From contig CAJNDS010002142.1 in the NCBI GenBank assembly GCA_905221605.1, positions 394,501 to 458,500 on the forward strand: a DNA stretch of 64,000 nucleotides, written 5' to 3'. The notes beneath the pieces were generated by a model that did no database searches, was not told where the DNA came from, and saw nothing but the letters and a program-made list of their open reading frames with translations. Positions within the stretch are counted from its first letter, which is position 1; each line of letters opens with the position of its first letter. Shown here one piece after another: positions 59,401 to 63,935 of the stretch. This DNA is from Symbiodinium natans (taxonomy: Eukaryota > Sar > Dinophyceae > Suessiales > Symbiodiniaceae). The translations under genes were made by a program, and so were the position numbers.

Positions 59401-61740
59401 CCTCCAGGGCACTAGATAAAGGTTGTGTGGGCCTTTGCTTGGATGGAGGTTAGCTAAGGCGGGGTAGTATAGTATCCTCAAGATACGGCTTGGGCCTGTG
59501 AACGGCGTTGTGGCTCCGCTGGGCTTGTATATTTGTGTGCTCAGGGGAAAGGCAGATCTTGTGTTGGGGCAGCAAACTCTGTAGCTAGTAGTCGAGGGAA
59601 ATTAACCCATTCTGGGGTAGCTTCCGCTCCCCTAGGCAACTGGACGAGTAAGGGAGGCCTCAGGGAGTTTAAGCCTTAAGCCCTGAGTCCGAAAACCCCC
59701 AAAGCTTCTTCCATACCTAGATTAGAGCCGCAAGCCCTCAAACTGGAAGGCATTTGGAGCAGCTCCATCGTAAGTCTCCTGTGCTGAGGTAGCATCCCTG
59801 AAGCTTTATAAGGGCCCTCAAACGTCCCCGACACATCGTGAATTTAAGGCCATGTTTCGGTATGTTCAAGAGTTAAGTGGTGGCAGTGCTGGGCCCTGTG
59901 CTTCTTCGAGTTGCCGAATGCACGTATGCACAAGCAAGACCCAGAAGCGGCAAAGAGACAAAAGGTCGCTCAGGGTCTTCCTGTCTAAGCCCTATAAACC
60001 CTGAAAATTGGGGCCTTTCCTGCAGGGAAGGGCTCCTAGCAGATGAACGCTGTTAAGGCTTTCCGCCCTCTTCTCCAGCATGTCTACCGGCCCTGGAGGA
60101 TGTGCTTAAGCCCTAAACCCTGAAATTGAAACCTAAACCCTGAACCCTAAACCCTAAACCCTAAACCCTCTAAGCCCTTGGGTGTGCAGGAAGAACAGCC
60201 TGGGCCCTCAGACCCGAGACCCGACTTAGCCCTTTAACTCCCAATCCTGAAAGCTTACTTGGAGGTTCACGGGTAGTCAGAAGCAGGGTTTAGGGTTTAG
60301 GGTTTAGGGTTCAGGGTTTAGGGTTTTGGGTTTAGGGTTTAAGGTTTAGGGTTAGGGTTTAGGGTTTTGCGTCGTTACAAGTACGGTTATAAATAGCCTA
60401 ACTAGGGCCATAAGTATATTTCCATACTCTTATAACTACCTAAGTAAACCTCGAAGTAGAGTCAATGTACCGTAAACATAGCCGAACCCCAGCATCCCAA
60501 TGCCCTAAATTTGAACGGTTGGTTGTTTCTTGAGGCTTACGTTTTTAGGGCTTGTCGGTTCGGGGTCAGTGGAAACATCTGCGCTGGCATCTACGAGAGA
60601 TGACTTAGGGCCTAGGGTTTAGGGTTTAGTGTTGAGGGTCTAGGGTTTAGGGCTAAGAGGCTTGGGTTCTGCCGCAAATACCGTCTGCTGATCATAGGGG
60701 TGTACATGTCAAGCGGCTTCGATGCATCGCAGGTCGCAAACATCTTGGATTTAGGGTTTAGGGTTCAGGGTTTAGGGTTTAGGATGATTCGCACGGGGGT
60801 TTCAAAGACTCAGTGCCTTTCATCCCCAAGGGGGTTTACGTCAAAGAGGGCCCCGAAAAGAGACGCACAAATAGTAGGATCCCTTCTATTGTAAGGCCCC
60901 AATAAGGTACCCCATTACTGTATATTGTTTGGATGCGCTACACCGATACCAGTTGCTTGAAGCCTCCATTGCTGTCGCTAGGCAACAATTGGAGCTGGCC
61001 AACCAGCGCTTCCCAGCAGCACTTGCAAGCCACTTTGGTGGGCTGAGAGCCTTTGGAGTCTTCAGGTTTCAGGGTCTAGGCTGTTTAGGGTTTATGGCTA
61101 GAGTATTTGCGGTTTTAGAGATTTTTGTTGAGGGGTTCGAGTAGGTACCCGAATATGAGGGGGGTCGTAGTCAAACAGGATTCCTCAACAAGGGACCATC
61201 GGAGAACTGACCAGATGAACATTCCTGAAGCCTAAGCCCTAAACCCTAAATCCTGTGGAGCCCCGAAACTAGCGAGAATGGTAGTTTTTAGGGCGTTCGG
61301 GATGATGTCCGAGTTTCCGGAAATCGGGGTGCCCTTATGATAGGGTTCCTAGAATACGAAAAAAGTATTTCGGGTTAGAAAATAAGGAGTGCCCCCTCCT
61401 TCCTTCACCTGGCGTTCTCGCACTGCGCGAGAAGGGAAGCTCCACGCGTCTGAGTCGCGAAACCCACGTGAAAGCAGCACCCGACACCCAAAGCCCTCAC
61501 AGGATAAAGGCTCCGATTTGGTCTTGCATCTTTAGGTTAAGGGTTAGGTTTAGGGTCTGGGTTTGGGGTTAAAGGGTATGTGTGTGGGTGTTTGTAAGAC
61601 CCTAAACCCTAAACCCTATACCCTATACCCTAAACCCCAAAGTGTCTCCGGAGTCCAGAGATCAGCCTGGTGATCTTGAGGTGTCGCGGAGGCAGGTGTG
61701 GGGGACAAGGTCAGCGTGATCTTCTGTGACTACCGGGACG
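16713..61740 (+). CDS. Amine-oxidase-like / cyclopropane-fatty-acid synthase fusion gene, 3' end beyond window
   Basis: About 36 exons totalling some 2.1 kb spread over 45 kb encode one open protein of about 700 recognised residues: an FAD-binding oxidase-like domain (exons 16713-36007) followed by a CFA-synthase methyltransferase domain (36349 to about 61740). The order matches plant cyclopropane synthases. CFA synthase adds a methylene group from S-adenosylmethionine across a cis double bond of a phospholipid acyl chain, probably at a membrane surface; the role of the FAD domain is not settled. Every junction keeps phase and most carry 2-8 base direct repeats. About 16 introns start GC, 13 GA and 6 GT. 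No ATG was found at the 5' end, and the frame upstream of 16713 lacks one, so the start lies in an unrecognised exon or in the desaturase. Two other genes lie inside its introns. The C-terminal quarter of the synthase domain is missing from the window. Confidence 0.8.
16938..17044 (+). mobile_element. Introner, family A, inside oxidase intron 16786-17086
   Basis: TTGGTAGCCTAGTAGTACC… and …ATGGTTACTGGGCTACTAAG. Here the element lies wholly within a larger GC-AG intron instead of defining it. Confidence 0.7.
17146..17287 (+). mobile_element. Introner, family E, in oxidase intron 17146-17287
   Basis: TCGGGATGTTCCCCC… and …GGGGAACATCCCAACG ends (about 17166-17273). The GA-AG intron and next exon share GAG, and removal joins VVLC/EDDYFEG. 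Confidence 0.7.
17395..17508. repeat. TTTAGGG / TCTAGGG array
   Basis: TTTTAGGG, then TTTAGGG, then seven TCTAGGG copies, a stepwise shift of the repeat unit within 110 bases. It lies in oxidase intron 17307-18154. Confidence 0.9.
17820..18085. repeat. Simple repeats (GTGCGT, CT, GTCTGT)
   Basis: A GTGCGTGCGT tract, a CT run (17938-17968) and GTCTGT-rich sequence in oxidase intron 17307-18154. Open frames on both strands here are artefacts of the simple sequence. Confidence 0.85.
18668..18843 (+). mobile_element. Introner-like element, family F, with triplicated core
   Basis: TACCCAAAGGCTCC… and …GGAGCCTTTGGGTA. The inner unit GGGTAGTATACTAGAATCCC…CCCAAAAAGGAA (about 40 bases) is repeated three times in tandem. 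It lies in oxidase intron 18427-19486. Confidence 0.8.
18930..18998. repeat. TTTAGGG array in oxidase intron
   Basis: About 9 copies in intron 18427-19486. Confidence 0.9.
20663..20821 (+). mobile_element. Introner, family B, as oxidase intron, with TTTAGGG core
   Basis: TTAGTAGCTGAATGAG… and …CTGAACTCAGCCACGAAG. A TTTAGGG array (20713-20776) replaces the middle. GA-AG intron; removal joins VHP/DQTMKSWLLSQGFS. Confidence 0.8.
20913..21056 (+). mobile_element. Hairpin element, family H (ACTTGGAGGTTCATGG ends)
   Basis: TTGAAGGTTCATGG… and …CCATGAACCTCCAAGTA with inner arms CTTATAACCC / GGGTTATAAG. It lies in oxidase intron 20862-21855. A similar element is at 29309-29450, and partial ones near 55990-56025 and 56400-56580. 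Confidence 0.7.
21933..22142. repeat. TTTAGGG then TTCAGGG array
   Basis: The intron after AALWSCSMDEPRQ begins directly with GTAGGG and then about 18 TTTAGGG copies, changing to about 11 TTCAGGG copies. The array therefore lies at the donor site itself. Confidence 0.9.
22848..23310. repeat. Complex tandem repeat with CCAGTACTAAGCCAGTACTG core
   Basis: Four to five units of about 60-90 bases contain CCAGTACTAAGCCAGTACTG (near-palindromic) and ATCGCGAAAACCTCGATTCC. The tract is bracketed by two copies of GGCCTGCGATAACG-GAAATACCAAAAGCGATAA-like sequence (about 22850-22883 and 23264-23300). It lies inside oxidase intron 22485-24897. No coding sense is seen. Confidence 0.85.
24475..24576 (+). 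mobile_element. Introner-like element, family E, in oxidase intron
   Basis: TTGGAATGCTCCCCCTTATAC… and …GTATAGGAGGGAACATCGCAAG, diverged from the copies at 16481 and 17166. It lies in intron 22485-24897. Confidence 0.65.
24773..24832. repeat. TTTAGGG array in oxidase intron
   Basis: About 9 copies, 66 bases before the acceptor of exon 24898-24984. Confidence 0.9.
24985..25158 (+). mobile_element. Introner, family A, as oxidase intron
   Basis: GCTTCTTGGTAGCCCAGG… to …GTTGGGCTACCGAG, GC-AG, with GCT shared by intron start and next exon. An inner segment (AGAAAGGGTATAACCTTAA) is duplicated. Removal joins KLHA/ALAAAGGQV. Confidence 0.85.
25787..25925 (+). mobile_element. Introner, family A, as oxidase intron, with TTTAGGG core
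   Basis: GAGACGTGGGTAGCCCAGTGG… to …TTACTTGACTACCCAG, GA-AG, with the direct repeat GAGAC at both edges. TTTAGGG units (25835-25880) occupy the middle. Removal joins KLCE/ETIDNFKYSS. Confidence 0.85.
26923..29202. other. 2280-base oxidase intron rich in telomere-like blocks
   Basis: GT-AG intron joining LPDAA/VFVTLNPP. It contains TTTAGGG-type blocks (26930-27060, 27660-27860, 28018-28100), a CCCTAAA array (27487-27570), a family A introner left end (27912) and mixed CCCTAAA/CCCTGAA units (28882-28968). I see no exon in it that fits the oxidase, and no other gene. Confidence 0.6.
29309..29450 (+). mobile_element. Hairpin element, family H, in oxidase intron 29262-30197
   Basis: ACTTGGAGGTTTATGG… and …CCATGAACCTCCAAGT with arms around ACTGTACTTATAAC / GATAAGTACAGTTATAAG. 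The long self-complementarity suggests a MITE-like element. Confidence 0.75.
30627..30720. repeat. TTTAGGG array in host intron
   Basis: About 13 clean copies, 700 bases upstream of the nested ankyrin gene. Confidence 0.95.
30907..31018 (+). mobile_element. Introner-like element, family D
   Basis: AGGACCGGGAGTAGGCCC… and …CCTAGGTTACTCCCGGGTCTAG, within the host intron and outside any recognised exon pair. Confidence 0.7.
31427..33625 (+). CDS. Ankyrin-repeat protein with ubiquitin-like N-terminus, 6 exons, nested
   Basis: Exons 31427-31480, 31609-32714, 32819-32885, 33102-33117, 33331-33435 and 33546-33625 (TGA 33623) join to 475 residues. The first about 55 residues (MLRVWRPSGQELATV … LLHDGKILSD … DLQLVLL) resemble a ubiquitin-like beta-grasp module. 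Ten or so ankyrin repeats follow with the motif TALMLASESGHLEVARLLLE. Ankyrin repeats are protein-binding helices; no enzyme domain is attached. This N-terminus plus ankyrin layout is, to my knowledge, common in Symbiodiniaceae-type dinoflagellates. All five introns start GA or GC and carry direct repeats (GATGC, GACT, GC). Intron 1 is a CCCTAAA/CTCCTAAA array. The gene lies wholly inside an intron of the oxidase-synthase gene on the same strand. Strongly similar repeat units suggest recent internal duplication. Confidence 0.88.
31481..31608. repeat. CCCTAAA / CTCCTAAA array forming ankyrin intron 1
   Basis: The intron begins GACCCTAAACC immediately after the exon and ends AAACCCAG, so almost the whole 128 bases is telomere-like repeat, including about eight CTCCTAAA units. 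Removal joins TVSVE/EFRDAAALK. A clear case of a telomere-like array acting as an intron. Confidence 0.85.
32886..33101 (+). mobile_element. Introner, family A, as ankyrin intron, with TTTAGGG core
   Basis: GACTCTTGGTGGCCCAGTGG… to …GGTTGCTGGGATACCAAG, GA-AG, with GACT shared by intron start and next exon. TTTAGGG units (32966-33062) replace the centre. Removal joins DGADI/DCWDRS. Confidence 0.85.
33996..34285. repeat. Tandem repeat, three units of about 95 bases
   Basis: Units share GCTACTATTT-AAAACAGC, CATGAACAGCAGTC, TTTTTTTCATAGTG and AAGAGAAAAGAGTAAGAGTA. It lies between the end of the ankyrin gene and the acceptor at 34676. No coding content is seen. Confidence 0.85.
34695..35549. other. 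Oxidase intron, repeat-rich
   Basis: GA-AG intron with GAC shared at its edges, joining LQG/RIYFCGAW. It holds TTTAGGG/TTGAGGG variants (34736-34870) and CCCTAAA units (35384-35420). No other gene is seen. Confidence 0.65.
36960..37133. repeat. CTATAGACC tandem array
   Basis: About 15 copies of the 9-base unit CTATAGACC (read CCCTATAGA…), grading from CCCTAGA/CCCTAAA at the left. It ends 18 bases before the acceptor of exon 37152. It looks like a CCCTAAA array that gained two bases and then expanded. Confidence 0.9.
37213..37290. repeat. CCCTAAA array starting at a donor site
   Basis: The array begins directly after GCACGGGG at the end of exon 37152, so the intron is telomere-like from its first bases. 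Confidence 0.9.
37300..38604. other. Remainder of synthase intron, no exon recognised
   Basis: Hairpin-like sequence with repeated AAGGAATA/TATTCCTTA motifs (37320-37440), TTTAGGG blocks (37495-37510, 37588-37627), a stem-like segment (37865-38030) and a G13 run (38363-38376). Nothing here fits the synthase. Confidence 0.5.
39926..40022 (+). mobile_element. Introner-like element, family F, in synthase intron
   Basis: TACCCAAAGGCTCCAATGTAG… and …CTACATAGGAGCCTTTGGGTA, in intron 39571-40382. The arms pair over about 20 bases. Confidence 0.75.
40135..40340. repeat. Poly-C tracts
   Basis: C-runs at 40135-40167 and 40309-40338, the second followed by an A-rich run just before exon 40383. Proline- and glycine-rich frames over them are artefacts. 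Confidence 0.9.
40730..40818 (+). mobile_element. Hairpin element, family G (TTAATTAAGGAATATTCCTTA)
   Basis: CAATTAAGGAATATTCCTTAAATCATATAGGG is mirrored by TATGATTTAAGGTATATTCCTTAATTAAG. Similar elements: 44735-44830, 54990-55085, 56740-56850 and a half copy at 49005-49035. Confidence 0.7.
40943..41005. repeat. TTTAGGG array in synthase intron
   Basis: About 8 copies in intron 40448-41351. Confidence 0.9.
42116..42186. repeat. TTTAGGG array in synthase intron
   Basis: About 10 clean copies shortly after exon 41987-42067. Confidence 0.95.
42545..42655. repeat. CCCTACATCCCTAAA 15-base tandem repeat
   Basis: Five to six copies of a compound unit (CCCTACAT + CCCTAAA), a higher-order form of the telomere-like repeat. 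It ends at the AAG|G acceptor of the tentative 18-base exon 42659-42676. Confidence 0.85.
42812..42915 (+). mobile_element. Introner-like element, family C, in synthase intron
   Basis: CCTAGTAGTAGAGTAGGTAACC… and …GGTTACTGGACAACTAAG, close to SET-gene intron 2 and to 9485-9587. Confidence 0.75.
44110..44434. repeat. Long CCCTAAA array with internal higher-order duplication
   Basis: About 45 units. A block of CCCTATAAA, CCCTAAACCTAAA and CCCTCAA units appears twice (44110-44225 and 44283-44345), separated by clean CCCTAAA. It runs to 14 bases before the acceptor of exon 44448. Confidence 0.9.
44572..44680 (+). mobile_element. Introner-like element, family D, in synthase intron
   Basis: CGGACCCAGAGT… and …CTAGGCTACTCTTGGGTCTAG, in intron 44497-45892. 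Confidence 0.75.
45195..45335. repeat. GT and CT microsatellite
   Basis: GTGTGTGT followed by about 100 bases of CT/CCT repeats. Ser/Leu and Arg/Glu frames on the two strands arise from it. Confidence 0.95.
45775..45880. repeat. CCCTAAA array in synthase intron
   Basis: About 15 clean copies ending 12 bases before the acceptor of exon 45893, which encodes the SAM-binding loop. Confidence 0.95.
47395..47581. repeat. CCCTAAA / CCCTTAAAA / CCCTAAG array
   Basis: Several variants in blocks, ending clean directly before the acceptor of exon 47588. Confidence 0.9.
48296..48404 (+). mobile_element. Introner-like element, family I
   Basis: CTAGGATGCCCAGTAGTACCC… and …GGTTGCTGGGCAGCCTAG, a compact relative of the expanded desaturase intron 14708-15069. 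Confidence 0.75.
48748..48890 (+). CDS. Possible first exon, unidentified
   Basis: An ATG directly after a CCCTAAA array opens a frame (MACLPDAACQRLHPRAVWHA…) that continues for about 50 codons. It is GC-rich and Ala/Arg-rich, as a targeting peptide might be. It could be the start of the MATE gene, but I could not connect it in phase with exon 50090. Confidence 0.25.
50090..58640 (+). CDS. MATE-family multidrug/toxin extrusion-type transporter, 17 exons, nested
   Basis: Exons: 50090-50184, 50669-50726, 50861-50941, 51203-51318, 51615-51675, 51945-51991, 52832-52952, 53547-53617, 53800-53923, 54021-54263, 54463-54529, 55117-55209, 55696-55761, 56244-56301, 57209-57280, 57825-57875, 58560-58640 (TAG 58638). 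Joined length is about 500 codons, normal for the family, with about 12 hydrophobic segments. Landmarks: IWTLALPAF; AEPLLSIIDTAFVGRLP; ATSVFDFVF; GYLRIRATALPASL; AFRGHLDTSTPLL; DVVLDAVLVYGV; GVDGAAWATALS; ALVPVALATAGAAKAR-like segment; DNQFTNDDVV; ALQPIAGVVFTWDGAL; GLSDYAYLALAM; WRYWGPGP. MATE proteins export organic cations or metabolites by H+ or Na+ antiport; the substrate is unknown. The gene lies inside one intron of the synthase. The stop codon is supplied by the first TTTAGGG unit after the last exon. The 5' start is uncertain. Confidence 0.85.
50430..50505. repeat. CCCTAAA array in MATE intron
   Basis: About 11 clean copies in intron 50185-50668, close to a TA-rich tract (50300-50345). 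Confidence 0.95.
51790..51931. repeat. CCCTAAA array in MATE intron
   Basis: About 18 copies ending just before the acceptor of exon 51945. Confidence 0.95.
52030..52145. repeat. TTTAGGG then TTCAGGG array in MATE intron
   Basis: Eight TTTAGGG copies followed by six TTCAGGG copies, the same change of unit as at 21933-22142. Confidence 0.95.
53370..53435. repeat. TA microsatellite in MATE intron
   Basis: TATATA/TATCTA tract in intron 52953-53546. Small open frames across it are artefacts. Confidence 0.95.
54836..54949 (+). mobile_element. Introner-like element, family D, in MATE intron
   Basis: CTAGGACACGGAAAAGGCCC… and …CTAGGTTACTCCTGGGTCTAG, in intron 54530-55116. A second, partial left end lies at about 54769. 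Confidence 0.7.
55400..55480. repeat. CCCTAAA array in MATE intron
   Basis: About 11 copies in intron 55210-55695. That intron itself starts GTTTAGGG, so the telomere-like unit provides the donor. Confidence 0.95.
56041..56226. repeat. CCCTAAAA (8-base) array in MATE intron
   Basis: About 22 units of mostly CCCTAAAA with CCCTAAAT variants. It is close to the acceptor of exon 56244. Confidence 0.95.
56935..57175. repeat. CCCTAAAA / CCCCTAAA mixed array in MATE intron
   Basis: About 28 variant units just upstream of exon 57209. Confidence 0.9.
58628..58722. repeat. TTTAGGG array overlapping the MATE stop codon
   Basis: The array starts within the last MATE codons: CTGACGGTTTAG, where TAG belongs to the first TTTAGGG. 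About 12 further copies follow. Confidence 0.9.
58838..58915. repeat. TTTAGGG array
   Basis: About 11 copies in the host intron, downstream of the nested MATE gene. Confidence 0.95.
58920..60970. other. 3' part of host intron, no gene seen
   Basis: Hairpin-like sequence (59265-59385), a degenerate family C relative (59585-59655), short CCCTAAA and TTTAGGG blocks (60135-60170, 60288-60370, 60620-60655, 60750-60782). I see no exon matching MATE, the synthase or any other family. Confidence 0.5.
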
Positions 61741-63700
61741 TGGTAGCCTGGGCCTCTGCCGGGCTGCTCAAGAGCGAAGCCTCTCATACCCCAATAGAGG
61801 GGTCGGAGTAATTACTAGGGGCATCCCCTTATGTACTATAACCACCCCCCCCCCCCCCAACAAAAAAACCCATTCTAATTATTCAGGCCCCTACATTACG
61901 TCCCTACGTTGCCCTTTCCGCAAGGCACTAGATTTGAAGCCCTACCATGGATGGATTATCAACTACTTTGTTGGGAGGCTTCTTGCCCCAAAATGTGGGA
62001 CCTGAGCAAGCTCACGCGCAACCCTACAAATGGAGGGATCACAAGTCCCAAACCCTAAACCCCAAAACCTTAGCCCTCAATCCTAAACTATCAAAGAGGC
62101 TGCACTGCAACCCTAAACCCTAAACCCTAAACCCCAAACCCCCAAACCCCCTAACCCCCAAACCCCCAAACCCCCAAACCCCCAAACCCCCAAACCCCCA
62201 AGCCCCCAAGCCCCCAAACCCCCAAACCCCCAAACCCCCAAACCCCCAAACCCCCAAGCCCCCAAACCCCCAAACCCCCAAAACCCCAAAACCCCAAACC
62301 CCCAAACCCCCAAACCCTAACCCCATACAAGTCGGTGGGTTGCTCCTCCCCTGAGGAAGTTGAAGCTGTCGTTAAGAGCTGACCCAGCTCAGGTTTGGGT
62401 TCCCAAGAGCGGAAGTCTGGTTTAGGGCTTAGGCCATTGGGTTTTAGGGTTTTTGGGGTTTGGGGTTTTGGGGGTTCGGGTTTTTGGGTTTAGGGCTTTG
62501 TGGTTTTGGTTTCCGCGTGAACTCCACACCCGCAGTTGGCTTGGGATTTTCAGGATTGGCCTCGGGGGGTTCGGAGATGCTCACTGCGCATGCAAAGCCC
62601 GCCCAAGAGTGGGTTTGGGGGTTTACCTTGGAGTTTATTGTACCCTAAACCCCAAACCCTAAACCCTAAACCCTAAACCCTAAACCCTAAAGCGGCTCAA
62701 GGTGTAAGCCCCAGCCCTGAGCCCTACAACCCTCCCTCAAACACTCAAGCCCCTCCATCCTCCAGGGTTTCGTGTGTTCGGGGTTTAAGGAGAACCGAAA
62801 CCCGAAACCCTAAACCCCAAACTCAAACCCTAAACCCCAAACCCTAAACCCCAAACCCAAAACCCTAAACCCCAAACCCCAAACCCTAAACCCTAAACAC
62901 TTGCAGGGCCGCTTCGGAGCTGGATACTTCTCGAAGGCGGCCACCTGTCAGCACCGTGGGCGTGGGGTTCTGGGGCTTCTAGGACTACTATGCGGCAGGG
63001 TCTATGTTGCGTTTATTGGTGAGTGTATGCATGGTTTCTTCTTGGTGCCAGTGTGTATATATATATATATTTATATTTATTTATTTATTTATATTGATAT
63101 TTACTGTATATATACATATGGATATATACATATATATATATATATGGGGGGGTCTTTTTTGAACACCCTACCTCGTTTCGGCTGAATGGGGCTTTTGTGC
63201 AGCTTCCGGGGCATCTTGTTCTTCTCGGGGCAAAGAAGGCTTGTGGGCGGTCCCTAAGCCTAAACCCTAAACCCTAAACCCTAAACCCTATGTATTAGGC
63301 TTCTTGTCGGAGCTTTGAGTTTAGGCATCGGGCTGCTTGGGTTTAGGATCTTGGTAAAGTGACTCGCAAGGATTGGGATTCGGGAAGTCATATGGGGGTA
63401 CTATAATCCCTATTACCTACATGGGCTATTGTACCCTAGAACCCCTTGAAAAGGCCCTTTATAGGTTGGCTACAGTAGGGGGATTAGAATGCCTTATAGC
63501 CCATGCTGGTAAGGACTGTTGGTATAAGGGGGAACATCTCAAGTTGAGAAGGAAGCCTGCAAAACGGAGGCACCGCAGGCACGAGCACTCGGGTTTGGGG
63601 GTCTACCAATCTAAACCCGTAACCCCAACCCTAAACCCTAAACCCTAAGCTGCCCTAAACCCTCAACCCTAAACCGCTCTAAACCGCCCTATACCCTAAA
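61741..63700. other. Probable synthase intron continuing past the last recognised exon
   Basis: Repeats: C13 run (61846), CCCTAAA and CCCCAAA blocks (62643-62692, 62797-62898, 63262-63292), TA tract (63055-63145). I searched for the expected synthase continuation after DYRDV (an FD-IVSIEM-like segment) and did not find it. Confidence 0.5.
62107..62325. repeat. CCCCCAAA array
   Basis: About 24 copies of CCCCCAAA/CCCCCAAG with CCCTAAA units at the left edge. Read on the minus strand it encodes an artefactual Gly/Trp/Phe-rich frame. Confidence 0.95.
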
Positions 63701-63718
63701 CCTTAAACCCTAAACCCT

Positions 63719-63730
63719 TTTTGGCTCAAG
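63719..63730 (+). promoter_or_regulatory. Relict dinoflagellate spliced-leader 3' end
   Basis: TTTTGGCTCAAG matches the last 12 bases of the dinoflagellate spliced leader (family consensus ending CCATTTTGGCTCAAG). It lies 47 bases upstream of the ATG at 63778. Such genomic relics are known when a trans-spliced mRNA was copied back into the genome. A chance match is possible but unlikely at this position. Confidence 0.55.
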
Positions 63731-63777
63731 AGCTGCCGTAAGGTGTCGTCCTAGCGGCCACTAGAGGTCCTGACAGC

Positions 63778-63935
63778 ATGTCGCTCTGCGACGTGTTCTT
63801 CCAGCAGCTTTGCTGCTGCCGGAAGGTCAGCGCGGCATGCGCCAGCAACATTGCGGCGCAGGAGAACATGGCTTGTGCCGGCGGAGGAAGAGCCGCTGCT
63901 GGGAGTGGCAGAGGAGCCAGAGGCCTGCAGCCGCG
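63778..63935 (+). CDS. First exon of an unidentified gene
   Basis: The ATG at 63778 opens MSLCDVFFQQLCCCRKVSAA followed by an Ala/Gly/Arg-rich segment. The exon ends near 63935 at a consensus donor (CCGC|GTAAGT), one of few textbook GT sites in the window. The N-terminal Cys cluster could be a lipid-attachment (palmitoylation) site; this is a guess. No family is recognised. A spliced-leader relic precedes it. If the synthase gene continues past 64000, this would be a third nested gene. Confidence 0.45.

Larger units (their letters stand above)
47642..60981. other. 13.3-kb host intron containing the MATE gene
   Basis: Donor TCAAG|GCCGAC, acceptor CGCTAG|GCAACA; GC is shared. Exons 47588-47641 and 60982-61037 join in phase to give AITLS/RQQLELANQR, the continuous CFA-synthase sequence after the SAM-binding loop, so nothing appears to be missing. 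All 17 MATE exons (50090-58640) lie between them on the same strand. Confidence 0.75.
36349..61740 (+). other. CFA-synthase domain of the fusion gene (exon map)
   Basis: Exons: 36349-36419, 37152-37206 (or to 37212), 38605-38681, 39142-39192, 39513-39570, 40383-40447, 41352-41415, 41987-42067, 42659-42676 (uncertain), 43636-43682 (or from 43657), 44448-44496, 45893-45933, 47588-47641, 60982-61037, 61696 to about 61740. Landmarks: GVLRVVFGDGGESILGDGP; VELRVRSERFLWRSMLDPGM; ANAFEAGEIE; RPDIANLFQLMLENKP; ASRANSTTGSEKNIEAHYDL; FLSNDMTYSSGIFDKD; ELAQRRKMDRLLDLIELEPG; the SAM-binding loop VLEVGGGWGSLAI; WTAITLSRQQLELANQR; KVSVIFCDYRDV. Relatives usually have VLEIGCGWG, so the loop Cys is replaced by Gly here. 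The catalytic C-terminal part (after DYRDV) was not found before 64000. Confidence 0.82.

Noticed and set aside
62113-62326. Minus-strand Gly/Trp/Phe-rich open frames
   Set aside because: Translations of the CCCCCAAA array.
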